Shown piece after piece: positions 6,541 through 13,750 of a stretch of 13,910 nucleotides of DNA; the first letter of the stretch is position 1; each line of letters starts with the position of its first letter. The DNA comes from Chthoniobacterales bacterium (GTDB lineage Bacteria > Verrucomicrobiota > Verrucomicrobiia > Chthoniobacterales > UBA10450), in NCBI GenBank assembly GCA_013812515.1, contig JACCTI010000021.1, positions 1 to 13,910 on the forward strand. The letters run 5' to 3'. The notes below the pieces were generated by a model. That model was not told where the DNA came from. It worked only from the letters and a program-made list of their open reading frames with translations, and made no database searches. A program made the translations under genes and the position numbers.

Positions 6541-6614
6541 CGTAGCGGCGGTCTATGACCGCCGAACCGGCCGAATCGGTACAAAAAGCGGCGGCGGTCC
6601 CAGACCGCCGCTAC
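6541..6614. repeat. REP-pair (REPIN/BIME-like) inverted repeat
   Basis: Two 24-base palindromic units face each other: 6541-6564 (GTAGCGGCGGTCTATGACC...) and 6591-6614 (GCGGCGGTCCCAGACCGCC...). They are separated by 26 bases. Each unit folds on its own through GGCGGTC and GACCGCC, and the outer ends AGCGGCGGTCT and AGACCGCCGCT pair with each other, so the whole 74 bases can form one large hairpin. This is the architecture of REP doublets spread by RAYT transposases. It lies between rpmE and prfA and directly touches the prfA start codon. Only this copy is in the window. Confidence 0.85.
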
Positions 6615-6627
6615 AGCGCCGGTGCAG

Positions 6628-6852
6628 CTAAGACTTTTGCGCGCGCGTCGCTTTGGTGCTGCCGTAGCGGCGCGTGAACTTCTCGACCCGGCCGGCAGTG
6701 TCGACGAACTTCTGTTCGCCGGTAAAGAAAGGATGGCAAGCGGCGCAGATACCGATCTTAATATCCTGCTTGGTCGATCGCGTGTGGTAAACCGCACCGC
6801 ACGCGCAGGAGATTTCAGTCTCGTTGTACTGAGGATGGATGTCCGCTTTCAT
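6628..6852 (-). CDS. rpmE: Large ribosomal subunit protein bL31, zinc-binding type
   Basis: bL31 is a small protein of the 50S subunit that bridges to the 30S head. The ATG at 6852 (MKADIHPQYNE, 74 aa) matches the family N-terminus; a TTG two codons earlier is less likely. The four zinc-ligand cysteines are present: the CAC pair (Cys16 and Cys18) and CAACHPFFTG (Cys36 and Cys39). This is therefore the zinc-containing paralogue type, which in some bacteria is exchanged for a zinc-free copy during zinc starvation. The conserved VDTAGRVEKFTRRYG follows, with a short basic tail. It is the first gene of the leftward operon. Confidence 0.96.
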   Translation of the reverse strand: MKADIHPQYNETEISCACGAVYHTRSTKQDIKIGICAACHPFFTGEQKFVDTAGRVEKFTRRYGSTKATRAQKS

Positions 6853-6870
6853 TGGCAAAAAGGAGCACCG

Positions 6871-6898
6871 AAATTAGCCGGAATCACGGAACGCGCAA
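6871..6898 (-). promoter_or_regulatory. Possible sigma-70 promoter for rpmE and the leftward operon
   Basis: On the minus strand TTGCGC (6898-6893) and TAATTT (6876-6871) are separated by 16 bases, a tolerable match to -35 and -10 boxes. They lie about 20 bases upstream of the rpmE start in the divergent rpmE / AMP-binding gap. This is a pattern match only. Confidence 0.3.
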
Positions 6899-6962
6899 GA
6901 GGCGAATCCCGCTGTGCGGTTGACCCGCTGGTCTGCTGCCATGTATTCGAAGGCAGCGCGTG

Positions 6963-8360
6963 ATGAGAAAAACGGACACCGACGCTCTCTGTGCTGCCTG
7001 GCGTGAGACGCTGACGCAGCGATCGGACGATGCAGCGGTGCTGGGCTCGGCTGGTGAGGTGTTGCGGACGTTCGGCCAGATCGAAAAAGAAGCCGAGGCA
7101 ATCGCTGACACGCAACTCGCCACCTTCAAGCCCGGCGCTGTGCTCGCCATACAAATCGGTAACCATCCCGCGTGGCCGGCCTGGCTTTTGGCGTGTGTCA
7201 GGCGCGGCCTGGTGGTGCTGCCGTTAGAAGGCACGATGGGGCCGCATGAACGCCACGCCGCCTTGCAGGTTTGTCGCGCAACCGCAGTCGTCATCTTCCG
7301 TGCGGGCGAGATTGAAGTGGAGCGGGGTGGAGGCGCATTCACGCGCTGGGATTATCCGCAGCCTGCGCTTCTGAAGTTAACCTCCGGAACCACGGCGGCC
7401 CCGCGCGCGATCCGCTTTCGGAGCGAGCAGCTTCTCGCGGATTGCGATCAGATTTGCAGCACGATGGGAATCAGCGATCACGACCTGAACTTCGGCGTGA
7501 TTCCCGTTTCGCATTCGTACGGCTTCAGCAATTTGCTCACGCCGCTGATCGCACGCGGAGTCCCGCTCGTGATGAGTCGCGACCGAATGCCGCGCGCGGT
7601 GCTCGATGGCCTGGCCCGAACAAATGCAACTGTCTTCCCCGGAATGCCGGTGTTCTACCAGGCGCTGATCCAGATGGAGGAAGTGCCGCGATTAACGAAG
7701 CTTCGGCTCTGTATTTCTGCCGGTGCGCCGCTTTCGTTGAGGACGGCGCTGAAGTTTCGCGAGAAATTCGGGCACTCGATTCACTCCTTCTACGGCTCGT
7801 CGGAATGCGGGGGCATCTGTTACGATGCCGCGGCGACTTTGGTCGAGCAGGCATTCGTGGGAGAACCAATGGATGGGGTCCAATTGAAGCTGCTGGAACC
7901 AAACGGAGCTTCCTCAAGAATTCGCGTCCGCTCTGCTGCGGCGAGTGACGGTTACTTTCCCGAGCCAGACGAGGAACGGCTTGGCCACGGCTCCTTCATG
8001 CCGGACGATCTCCTCGCGCGCGCGGCCGGCGGCTATCGCGTCGTCGGGCGCGTTTCGGATCTTATTAATGTGGCGGGCAAAAAAGTGAATCCGGCGGAAG
8101 TGGAAGCGGCCTTGCTCGCGTGCAAAGGCGTTCGCGAAGCAATCGTCTTTGGCCGCAGTTCTTCGCTGCGCAATGAAGAGGTCGCTGCCTGCGTCGTGGC
8201 TGAAACCGGGGTTGCCGAAGAGCAATTGCTCGATTGTCTTCGCCATCGGCTGAGCGGTTGGCAGGTCCCGAAAAAGGTCTTCTTTCTGCCGGAGATGCCG
8301 GTCAGCGAGCGGGGTAAGATCAGCCGGCGCGCGCTGGCCGAGCGTTTCGCTCTCGCCTAA
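6963..8360 (+). CDS. AMP-binding (ANL superfamily) acyl-adenylate-forming enzyme
   Basis: Enzymes of this superfamily activate a carboxylic acid with ATP to an acyl-AMP and usually load it on CoA or a carrier protein. The 465-aa protein has the P-loop motif LTSGTTAAPRAI (139-150), the YGSSECGG motif that binds AMP, a hinge RVSDLINVAGKKVNPAEVE, and the C-terminal catalytic Lys in PVSERGKISRRAL. The P-loop differs from the usual TSGTTGxPK: Gly is Ala and Lys is Arg. Length is slightly below the common 500-550 residues. The start is ATG 6963, directly after an in-frame GTG at 6960, with GAAGG about 9 bases upstream. It is divergent from rpmE and has no carrier protein, thioesterase or ketosynthase next to it, so the substrate is unknown. 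Confidence 0.9.
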   Translation: MRKTDTDALCAAWRETLTQRSDDAAVLGSAGEVLRTFGQIEKEAEAIADTQLATFKPGAVLAIQIGNHPAWPAWLLACVRRGLVVLPLEGTMGPHERHAALQVCRATAVVIFRAGEIEVERGGGAFTRWDYPQPALLKLTSGTTAAPRAIRFRSEQLLADCDQICSTMGISDHDLNFGVIPVSHSYGFSNLLTPLIARGVPLVMSRDRMPRAVLDGLARTNATVFPGMPVFYQALIQMEEVPRLTKLRLCISAGAPLSLRTALKFREKFGHSIHSFYGSSECGGICYDAAATLVEQAFVGEPMDGVQLKLLEPNGASSRIRVRSAAASDGYFPEPDEERLGHGSFMPDDLLARAAGGYRVVGRVSDLINVAGKKVNPAEVEAALLACKGVREAIVFGRSSSLRNEEVAACVVAETGVAEEQLLDCLRHRLSGWQVPKKVFFLPEMPVSERGKISRRALAERFALA

Positions 8361-8410
8361 AAATCCAGTGGGGAGACACTCGCAGCCGCATCGCACTGCG
8401 AATGGAGGTT

Positions 8411-8533
8411 ATGCGAACAATCCTATTGTCGACTATCGGCGCGGTCCTTATCCTGGCGATTTTCAGCAGCTGCACGACCACGGTGAGGGCTCCAAGCGGC
8501 CGCTCGGCGTCTGTCAGCACCCGCACTCAGTAG
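8411..8533 (+). CDS. Tiny lipoprotein (40 aa)
   Basis: This short gene encodes a protein with a lipoprotein signal: MRTILLS, a hydrophobic run TIGAVLILAIF, then SSC with Cys21 as the likely lipidated residue. The mature part is only about 20 residues (CTTTVRAPSG...), Thr/Ser-rich and basic. GGAGG (8404-8408) lies just 2 bases before the ATG, closer than ideal; an in-frame ATG at 8402 is an alternative. Many bacteria encode such mini-lipoproteins, often tied to envelope stress. It lies 50 bases after the AMP-binding gene and its stop is one base from the stop of a convergent small gene. Confidence 0.65.
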   Translation: MRTILLSTIGAVLILAIFSSCTTTVRAPSGRSASVSTRTQ

Positions 8534-8534
8534 C

Positions 8535-8690
8535 TTAAACAGGAGCAATGCTCCTGAGCAAATCGTCGAGTTCCGCTCGAGAAGGCAATCCGGCATGCCG
8601 GACCGATCGCAGGTTTCGACGCGCCAAGAAATTGCTTCTCAGTGAAATTGAAGTGGACATGTCCACAAGCTGCTCGCGGGCGGTATCCAT
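8535..8690 (-). CDS. Small protein of unknown function (51 aa)
   Basis: A 51-codon reading frame on the minus strand (MDTAREQLVDMSTSIS...) is preceded by a strong Shine-Dalgarno site, GGAGGAG, with 4-5 bases before the ATG at 8690. That is the best ribosome-binding site in this window. The product is basic in the middle (LARRNLRSVRHA) and ends GLPSRAELDDLLRSIAPV. The last part loosely recalls the LPTRxExxxL pattern near the C-termini of phasin-like proteins, but the match is too short to name it. It converges on the 40-aa lipoprotein with one base between the stops. It may be a complete small gene or a remnant of a longer one. Confidence 0.5.
   Translation of the reverse strand: MDTAREQLVDMSTSISLRSNFLARRNLRSVRHAGLPSRAELDDLLRSIAPV
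8540..8556. terminator. Hairpin between two convergent small genes
   Basis: The perfect inverted repeat CAGGAGCA-A-TGCTCCTG can fold into a 6-bp stem with a 5-base loop. It starts 7 bases after the lipoprotein stop and covers the last codons of the minus-strand 51-aa gene. There is no proper T-run on either side, so a rho-independent terminator is only a weak guess. Confidence 0.3.
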
Positions 8691-8783
8691 CTTCTCCTCC
8701 TAGATGTGCACGAGCGTGATCGGCGCCTCACAGGAAAAGCGCGGCGTCTTCGGACCAATTTTGGCGATTAGTCCGGTTGCTAT

Positions 8784-8914
8784 TAGAGCGTGTCATGCAC
8801 TTTTCCCCGCGTCAGAAGCGTCGGCTGAGGCAGTGCCGACAGTTGTTGGTCAGCGCCCAGTGCAGGTCCCCTGCGGATGTGCATTGTAGCTTGGGAAGTG
8901 CATGACACGCTCTA
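8784..8914. mobile_element. MITE-like element with 19-bp terminal inverted repeats
   Basis: The arms TAGAGCGTGTCATGCACTT (8784-8802) and its exact complement (8896-8914) enclose 93 bases. The outermost TA on each side fits a TA target duplication of the IS630/Tc1 type, with GAGCGTGTCATGCACTT as the true terminus, though other families also target TA. The interior holds two smaller hairpins, GTCGGC/GCCGAC (8820-8825 and 8835-8840) and GCAGG/CCTGC (8862-8866 and 8870-8874), and no reading frame resembling a transposase. This is a non-autonomous element or a strongly deleted insertion sequence. Its right end lies nine bases before the ppk1 start. Confidence 0.75.
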
Positions 8915-8923
8915 GGTTCTGGG

Positions 8924-11149
8924 ATGCCGTCCAGATCGCAACCGAACTCGACTGACGAAGCCACGAACATCGTGGTCTTGCCAGACATCGCCCCTCCGCC
9001 TGAGGAACTGAACTTCTCGAGGCCGGAGAATTTCATCAATCGCGAGCTGAGCTGGCTCGAGTTCAGTCGCCGTGTCCTGGAAGAAGCGCAGGACCCGACT
9101 CAGCCGCTGATCGAGCGGGTGAAATTTCTCGGAATTGTCAGCTCCAACTTTGATGAGTTCTTCGAGATCCGCGTGGCCGGGATCAAGCAACAGATCGCGA
9201 GCGAAACGAGCGACGTCGGCCCGGATGGATTGACGCCAACCGATACGTTCAACGCGATTCAGCGCACCGTGCACGAGCTGGTCGAAAAGCAGTATGCACT
9301 CTGGCGCGACGAGCTTTCACCCGCACTCGCGAAGAACGGCATTCGCATCCACGACGTTGCGGAGCTGAATGCGAAACGGGCCGCCTGGGCGCGGCGCTAC
9401 TTCCAGGAGGAAGTTTTTCCGATGCTGACGCCGCTCGCGGTGGATGCGAGCCATCCCTTTCCGCAGCTTCTGAACAAGAGTCACAATCTTCTCGTCCGCG
9501 CGCGCGCGGAAAAAGGCGGCGAACCACTGCTCGCCATTGTGCAGGTGCCACGTGTCTTGCCGCGCCTGATTCTGATGCCGCGCGGCAAAGGCGATGAGGA
9601 ACCGTGGGATTACATCTACCTCGCCGCGCTCATCAAACATAACATCGCGGAGCTCTTCCCTGGATTGATTCTGGATGGCGTGCACGCCTTCCGCGTCACG
9701 CGGAACAGCGATCTCTATGTCGATGAGGAAGAGGCGGAGAATCTCCTGCGCAGTATCGAGCAGGAATTACGGCGCTCAAGTCGCGGCAACGCGGTCCGGC
9801 TGGAAGTGGAACGCAATTGCGCAAGAGACTTTCGCGAGTTGCTGCTAAAGTTCTTCAATCTCGGCGAAGCGGATGTCTACCGTCTCGCTGGGCCGCTCAC
9901 CATGGCGCACCTCGCGCCGCTCGTTGCGAACGACGCTTTCGCAAACCTGAAGGATCGCGTCTTTCAACCCGTGCGCGATCCGGTTCTGCCGCCGCACGTC
10001 AACATCTTCGAAGTGATGCGGAAGCAGGACGTCCTCCTGCATCACCCGTATGAAAGCTTCGATCCAGTCGTGGAGTTGATCGAAGAAGCAGCGAACGACC
10101 CGCAGGTTCTCGCCCTCAAGATCACGCTCTACCGCACGAGTGGCGATTCCCCCATTGTCGCGGCCTTGATCGATGCCGCGAGCGCCGGCAAACAGGTTAC
10201 GGCCCTCGTTGAGTTGCGGGCCCGTTTCGACGAGGCCGCCAACATCCAGTGGGCGCGTCGCCTGGAGGAATCGGGCGCGCACGTCGTGTATGGCGTGGTG
10301 GGTCTGAAGACGCATTGCAAGGCGCTCCTCATCGTGCGCCGGGACACCGATCGTCTGCGGCATTACGTGCATCTCGGGACCGGCAATTACCATCCGCGGA
10401 CCGCACGCAGCTACACCGATTTCAGTTTGCTCACGACGAACCCGAAGATCACCGAAGAGGTCGCCGTCGTTTTCAATACCCTGACCGGTCTCGCCAGTTA
10501 CCCCGGCGGAGAGAAGCTGCTCGTCGCGCCGTTCGATTTGAGCAAACGCCTCATTGGCTTCATCGAACGCGAGCGGGATCACGCTCGCGCCGGGAAAGGC
10601 GGGCGGATGATCGTCAAGCTCAACTCGCTCGTCGATCAGGAGATCATCGAGAAGCTCTACGAAGCTTCGTGCGCCGGGGTGAAGATCGACCTCATCGTAC
10701 GGGGGATTTGCTGTCTACGCCCGAAGGTCCCCGGCTTGAGTGAGAACATTCGAGTCGTCAGCATCGTGGGCCGTTTCCTCGAGCACAGTCGCATCTACTA
10801 CTTCGAGAACGCGGGCGGTCCGGTTGTCTATCTCGCGAGCGCGGATTGGATGCCGCGGAATTTTTTGCGTCGGGTCGAGCTGGCCTTTCCTTTGGAAGAT
10901 CCTGCTTTGCGGGACGAAGTCATTCACCAGGTGCTGCCGCGTTTCGTGAACGATCACGTGAAAGCGCGGGAGTTGCAGGCCGATGGCACTTACGTGCGGC
11001 TCCGCGCACCCGAAGGCGAAACACCGACGCAGGCACAGTTGCACTTTCGCGAAGGTTCTCGTCGCCAGGCACGCAAGTTGGCGGAATCGCAGAAAGGCGA
11101 CGGGATCAAACTTTCGCCCATTACTATCGCGCGGAAGGAGCGTTCATGA
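8924..11149 (+). CDS. ppk1: Polyphosphate kinase 1
   Basis: PPK1 reversibly builds inorganic polyphosphate from the terminal phosphate of ATP, at or near the inner membrane. The 741-aa protein has the N domain beginning FINRELSWLEFSRRVLEEA (about 37-55), the HHPYESF motif that opens the catalytic core, and GLKTHCKALLIV with the His464 expected to be autophosphorylated. HLGTGNYHPRTARSYTDFSLLT and the C-terminal YLASADWMPRNFLRRVELAFP are also typical. The first 30 residues are an extra Pro/Asp-rich leader. The ATG at 8924 is preceded by a weak AGG that belongs partly to the edge of the MITE-like element. The stop overlaps the start of the next gene by ATGA. Confidence 0.96.
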   Translation: MPSRSQPNSTDEATNIVVLPDIAPPPEELNFSRPENFINRELSWLEFSRRVLEEAQDPTQPLIERVKFLGIVSSNFDEFFEIRVAGIKQQIASETSDVGPDGLTPTDTFNAIQRTVHELVEKQYALWRDELSPALAKNGIRIHDVAELNAKRAAWARRYFQEEVFPMLTPLAVDASHPFPQLLNKSHNLLVRARAEKGGEPLLAIVQVPRVLPRLILMPRGKGDEEPWDYIYLAALIKHNIAELFPGLILDGVHAFRVTRNSDLYVDEEEAENLLRSIEQELRRSSRGNAVRLEVERNCARDFRELLLKFFNLGEADVYRLAGPLTMAHLAPLVANDAFANLKDRVFQPVRDPVLPPHVNIFEVMRKQDVLLHHPYESFDPVVELIEEAANDPQVLALKITLYRTSGDSPIVAALIDAASAGKQVTALVELRARFDEAANIQWARRLEESGAHVVYGVVGLKTHCKALLIVRRDTDRLRHYVHLGTGNYHPRTARSYTDFSLLTTNPKITEEVAVVFNTLTGLASYPGGEKLLVAPFDLSKRLIGFIERERDHARAGKGGRMIVKLNSLVDQEIIEKLYEASCAGVKIDLIVRGICCLRPKVPGLSENIRVVSIVGRFLEHSRIYYFENAGGPVVYLASADWMPRNFLRRVELAFPLEDPALRDEVIHQVLPRFVNDHVKARELQADGTYVRLRAPEGETPTQAQLHFREGSRRQARKLAESQKGDGIKLSPITIARKERS

Positions 11150-11835
11150 ACAAGGTCCTCGTGGTGGACATCGGCGGGACGCACGTGAAGCTGATGATCT
11201 CCCGGACGGAGAAGCGAAAGTTCGATTCGGGCCTGAAGCTCAGCCCGAAGCAGCTCGTCGCCGAAATTCGCGAGGCGACTTCGGATTGGGATTTCGACCG
11301 AGTCTCGCTCGGATTTCCGTCGCCGTTGAAAAACGGGAAGATCATGAAAGACCCGAAGCATCTCGCGAAAGGCTGGGTGGGATGGGATTTTAAGCGCTCG
11401 TTAGGCGCACCGGTCCGCGTGATTAATGATGCCGCGATGCAGGCTCTCGGCAGCTACCACGGCGGCAGAATGCTTTTCCTCGGGCTCGGCACCGGGCTGG
11501 GCTCGGCTCTGCTTTGGGCGAGAAACGTTCTGCCGCTCGAGCTGGGCGATCTTCCATACGGCAATGGTGGGATGATTGAAGATGCCATCAGCAAGCGCGG
11601 CTTGCAGCGACTTGGCCGTAAGACGTGGTTAAAGGAGGTGGATGCGGCTGTCACGCGTTTGAAGCTCGCCTTCATCGCGGACTACGTTGTTCTCGGCGGC
11701 GGCAATGCGAAGCTGCTCGGCAAGTTGCCGGAAGGCTTCGCGCTGGGCGCAAATCGCAACGCATACCTCGGCGGTTGCCGTTTATGGGAAACCGCTCCGG
11801 GCACGACCACTCCAAAGTGGAACATCGTTTCGTAA
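11146..11835 (+). CDS. ROK-family sugar kinase, probably polyphosphate glucokinase-like
   Basis: A 229-aa ASKHA-fold kinase. It has the phosphate-1 loop VVDIGGTHVKL (6-16), the catalytic Asp95 in INDAAMQAL, the phosphate-2 loop LGLGTGLGSAL (112-122), LELGDLP (131-137) where ROK kinases usually have ExGH, and an adenosine-type GGG (184-186). The ROK zinc motif (CxCGxxGC) is absent, as I expect for polyphosphate glucokinases, which phosphorylate glucose with polyphosphate or ATP. The strongest functional hint is context: the ATG overlaps the ppk1 stop (ATGA), with GGAAGGAG six bases upstream. The His to Asp change in ELGH may alter sugar binding. An ATP-dependent ROK kinase cannot be excluded. 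A longer frame starting at 10846 is a shadow of ppk1. Confidence 0.8.
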   Translation: MNKVLVVDIGGTHVKLMISRTEKRKFDSGLKLSPKQLVAEIREATSDWDFDRVSLGFPSPLKNGKIMKDPKHLAKGWVGWDFKRSLGAPVRVINDAAMQALGSYHGGRMLFLGLGTGLGSALLWARNVLPLELGDLPYGNGGMIEDAISKRGLQRLGRKTWLKEVDAAVTRLKLAFIADYVVLGGGNAKLLGKLPEGFALGANRNAYLGGCRLWETAPGTTTPKWNIVS

Positions 11836-11886
11836 CGCGAGCGCCGGTGTGTTTCTCCGGGGTGGACCGCTCCGGTCTCGGAACCG

Positions 11887-12762
11887 CTACTCGATCTTGA
11901 TGCTCTTCGGGTCGAAGTCCGCCGCTGGATATTGCGGCTTCATCTGCTCGAGCCTCGCCACCACCGTCTCCAGCATAACCAGATTGCGCGACCATTTGTG
12001 GTTCGCCGAGACGATGTGCCACGGCGCATCGTCACTCGCGCATTGCTGAACGACGGCCTCGTAGGCGCGCCGGTATTCATCCCAGAGCGCACGCTCTTTC
12101 AGGTCGGCGGGATTAAATTTCCAAAGCTTTTTTACGTCATTCAGACGCGCCTGGAGCCGCCCCTTCTGTTCGTCTTTGGAAATGTGGAGGAAGAACTTCA
12201 GGATCGTCACGCCGTTGCGAGTCAGGAGCCGCTCGAAGGCATTAATGTCCTCACAACGTTCGCGCCAGACCGCTTCGCTAATCTGCTTATGCACGCGCGG
12301 GACGAGCACATCTTCATAGTGCGAACGATTCCAGATTCCGACCACACCCTTGCCTGGCACAGCGTGGTGCACGCGCCAGAGAAAATCGTGGTCCCATTCT
12401 TCCGGCGTCGGGTATTTGAAATTCGTTAGCTGCAGGCCGTTCGGATCGAGCCCGCCGCACAGGTTCTTGATCGCTCCGTCCTTGCCGCCTGTGTCCATTG
12501 CCTGCATGACGATGAGAAGGCTGCGGCGGTGCTCCGCATAAAGCGCCTCCTGCAAGCCGGCGAGTTGCTCGCGCAGCTTCTTTATCTGCTTCGCGGCCTT
12601 ATCTTTTGACGCGGCGCCTTTCGCATCGGGAGCGATTTCTATGAGGCTGAACTTGGCGCCGGGCTCGATCAGTGTAACACCGGCGTGCAGTTTCCATCGC
12701 GGCGCGACACCCACGAGCCGCCCCTCGCAGTTCGCAGCGTGATCAGCAGCTGAATTTTTCAA
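11887..12762 (-). CDS. ppk2: PPK2-family polyphosphate:nucleotide phosphotransferase
   Basis: PPK2 enzymes move phosphate between polyphosphate and nucleoside mono- or diphosphates. The 291-aa protein has the Walker A motif QAMDTGGKDGAIK (87-99), the NFKYPTPEEWDHDFLWRVH segment, the Walker B-like IWNRSHYEDVLVPRVH (143-158) and the lid helix with KGRLQARL. The DTGGKDG loop and DHDFLWRVH resemble class III enzymes, which can phosphorylate both AMP and ADP, but class cannot be fixed by eye. The start is uncertain: a TTG at 12762 without a Shine-Dalgarno site, with a GTG 16 codons further in as alternative. It is convergent with the ppk1/kinase pair and 43 bases downstream of the nucleoside hydrolase-like gene. 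Confidence 0.93.
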   Translation of the reverse strand: MKNSAADHAANCEGRLVGVAPRWKLHAGVTLIEPGAKFSLIEIAPDAKGAASKDKAAKQIKKLREQLAGLQEALYAEHRRSLLIVMQAMDTGGKDGAIKNLCGGLDPNGLQLTNFKYPTPEEWDHDFLWRVHHAVPGKGVVGIWNRSHYEDVLVPRVHKQISEAVWRERCEDINAFERLLTRNGVTILKFFLHISKDEQKGRLQARLNDVKKLWKFNPADLKERALWDEYRRAYEAVVQQCASDDAPWHIVSANHKWSRNLVMLETVVARLEQMKPQYPAADFDPKSIKIE

Positions 12763-12805
12763 AGCGGCGTCACAGTAGCACGCCGAAGTCGGTCAGCATC
12801 TGCGG

Positions 12806-13747
12806 TCATGGGTCGGCTGGTGGAGCTTGCAGCCTTGGCAGCAGGAGACGTTTGGCGTCGGCCGTCACTGCCGTGCAGAAGTGCACGCGGCGCGCGCCTG
12901 TTTTCCGTGCACGCGAGGCGATCAGGTTACCGGCATCATCGACATACGCGAACCGGCGTTCCATCCGGACAAGCTCCGGTGCAAGCTGCGAAAGGACCGC
13001 AAGCACATCGAAAATTGGACCGCCATCCTCGTGGATAAATTTCGTCCAAAACCACAACCAGCCCTGGCTCCGCCGGGCCAAGAACTCCCCCGCGGTGCTT
13101 TTCCTGCTGATTGCGCGAAGATCGTCCGCGTTCAGCAGCAAACGCGAGGAGGTCTCCACGGGTGCAAGTGTCAGCGGAATTCCGGATTGCAGAACGAGCC
13201 GAACCGCCGCCGGATCTTTGACGACATTCGCGTCATGGATGTGCAATCTCTCGTTAGGCCCCAAGGCTAGTCGTCTTCCCGGCGAGCGACCTCCGACGAA
13301 TACGACGCGCTCGATCTGTCGCGCGAGCGCGGGATGCAAACGGAGGAAGCTCGCCAGGTTCGTGAGCGGTCCCAGCGCGATGTAGGTGAGCCGCTCTTTT
13401 CGCAGTGCGTCAGCTAATGCTTTCGTCGCGACCGTTGCTTGAGCGATATCGCGCCGCGACCCGGTTCCGGCGAAAACCTCCACCGGCTTCGGGAGAAAAC
13501 GCCGTCTGAGATCACGCGCCACTGCGGTCGCGCGGCGCACGCCGACGTTGCCGTAGGTAGTGCTGATCCCCACAATGCGCAGCTCGGGCGAGTGAAACGC
13601 AATGATCAGAGCATACGCGTCGTCGACTTCCCGCCACGGCGGCCCGATCGAGGGATCGGTGTCGATCCAGATCGCTTTTTCCGCGGCCGCGTCTCCCGTG
13701 CTCGCAACGAAGACCACCGCAAGGAGCGAGCAGAATCGCGCGCGCAC
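12806..13747 (-). CDS. Exported inosine/uridine-preferring nucleoside hydrolase-like protein
   Basis: A 313-aa member of the IU nucleoside hydrolase family, which cleaves the N-glycosidic bond of ribonucleosides using a bound calcium. It has DTDP (29-32), Asp42/Asp43 (VDDAYAL), GPLTNLA (126-132), VVFVGG (148-153), DANVVKDPAA (172-181) with Asn174, and a late IFDVLAV with Asp247. Between DTDP and DDA lies SIGPPWREV, about seven residues more than the canonical DTDPGIDDA; the metal-binding aspartates are kept. Residues 1-23 (MRARFCSLLAVVFVASTGDAAA) look like a signal peptide, so it should act outside the cytoplasm. The start is GTG 13747; an in-frame stop two codons upstream rules out an earlier start. 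It follows the preceding gene by three bases. Confidence 0.88.
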   Translation of the reverse strand: MRARFCSLLAVVFVASTGDAAAEKAIWIDTDPSIGPPWREVDDAYALIIAFHSPELRIVGISTTYGNVGVRRATAVARDLRRRFLPKPVEVFAGTGSRRDIAQATVATKALADALRKERLTYIALGPLTNLASFLRLHPALARQIERVVFVGGRSPGRRLALGPNERLHIHDANVVKDPAAVRLVLQSGIPLTLAPVETSSRLLLNADDLRAISRKSTAGEFLARRSQGWLWFWTKFIHEDGGPIFDVLAVLSQLAPELVRMERRFAYVDDAGNLIASRARKTGARRVHFCTAVTADAKRLLLPRLQAPPADP

Positions 13748-13750
13748 AGT

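Larger units (their letters stand above)
8534..8923. other. Intergenic stretch before ppk1 with hairpins and a MITE-like element
   Basis: Between the lipoprotein and ppk1 there is no long gene. Apart from the 51-aa minus-strand frame it holds an imperfect hairpin, CGGACCAAT (8751-8759) against ATTAGTCCG (8767-8775) with one mismatch and a 7-base loop, just upstream of that frame, and then the inverted-repeat element at 8784-8914. The ppk1 promoter must lie in or before this element; I see no convincing match. Confidence 0.6.

Noticed and set aside
9845..10582. Long antisense frame inside ppk1
   Set aside because: Such frames are common opposite GC-rich genes; the plus-strand PPK1 protein explains the region completely.
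10846..11145. N-terminal extension of the ROK kinase frame
   Set aside because: It lies out of frame within ppk1. The ATG at 11146 with GGAAGGAG upstream and the ATGA overlap gives the natural N-terminus before DIGGT.
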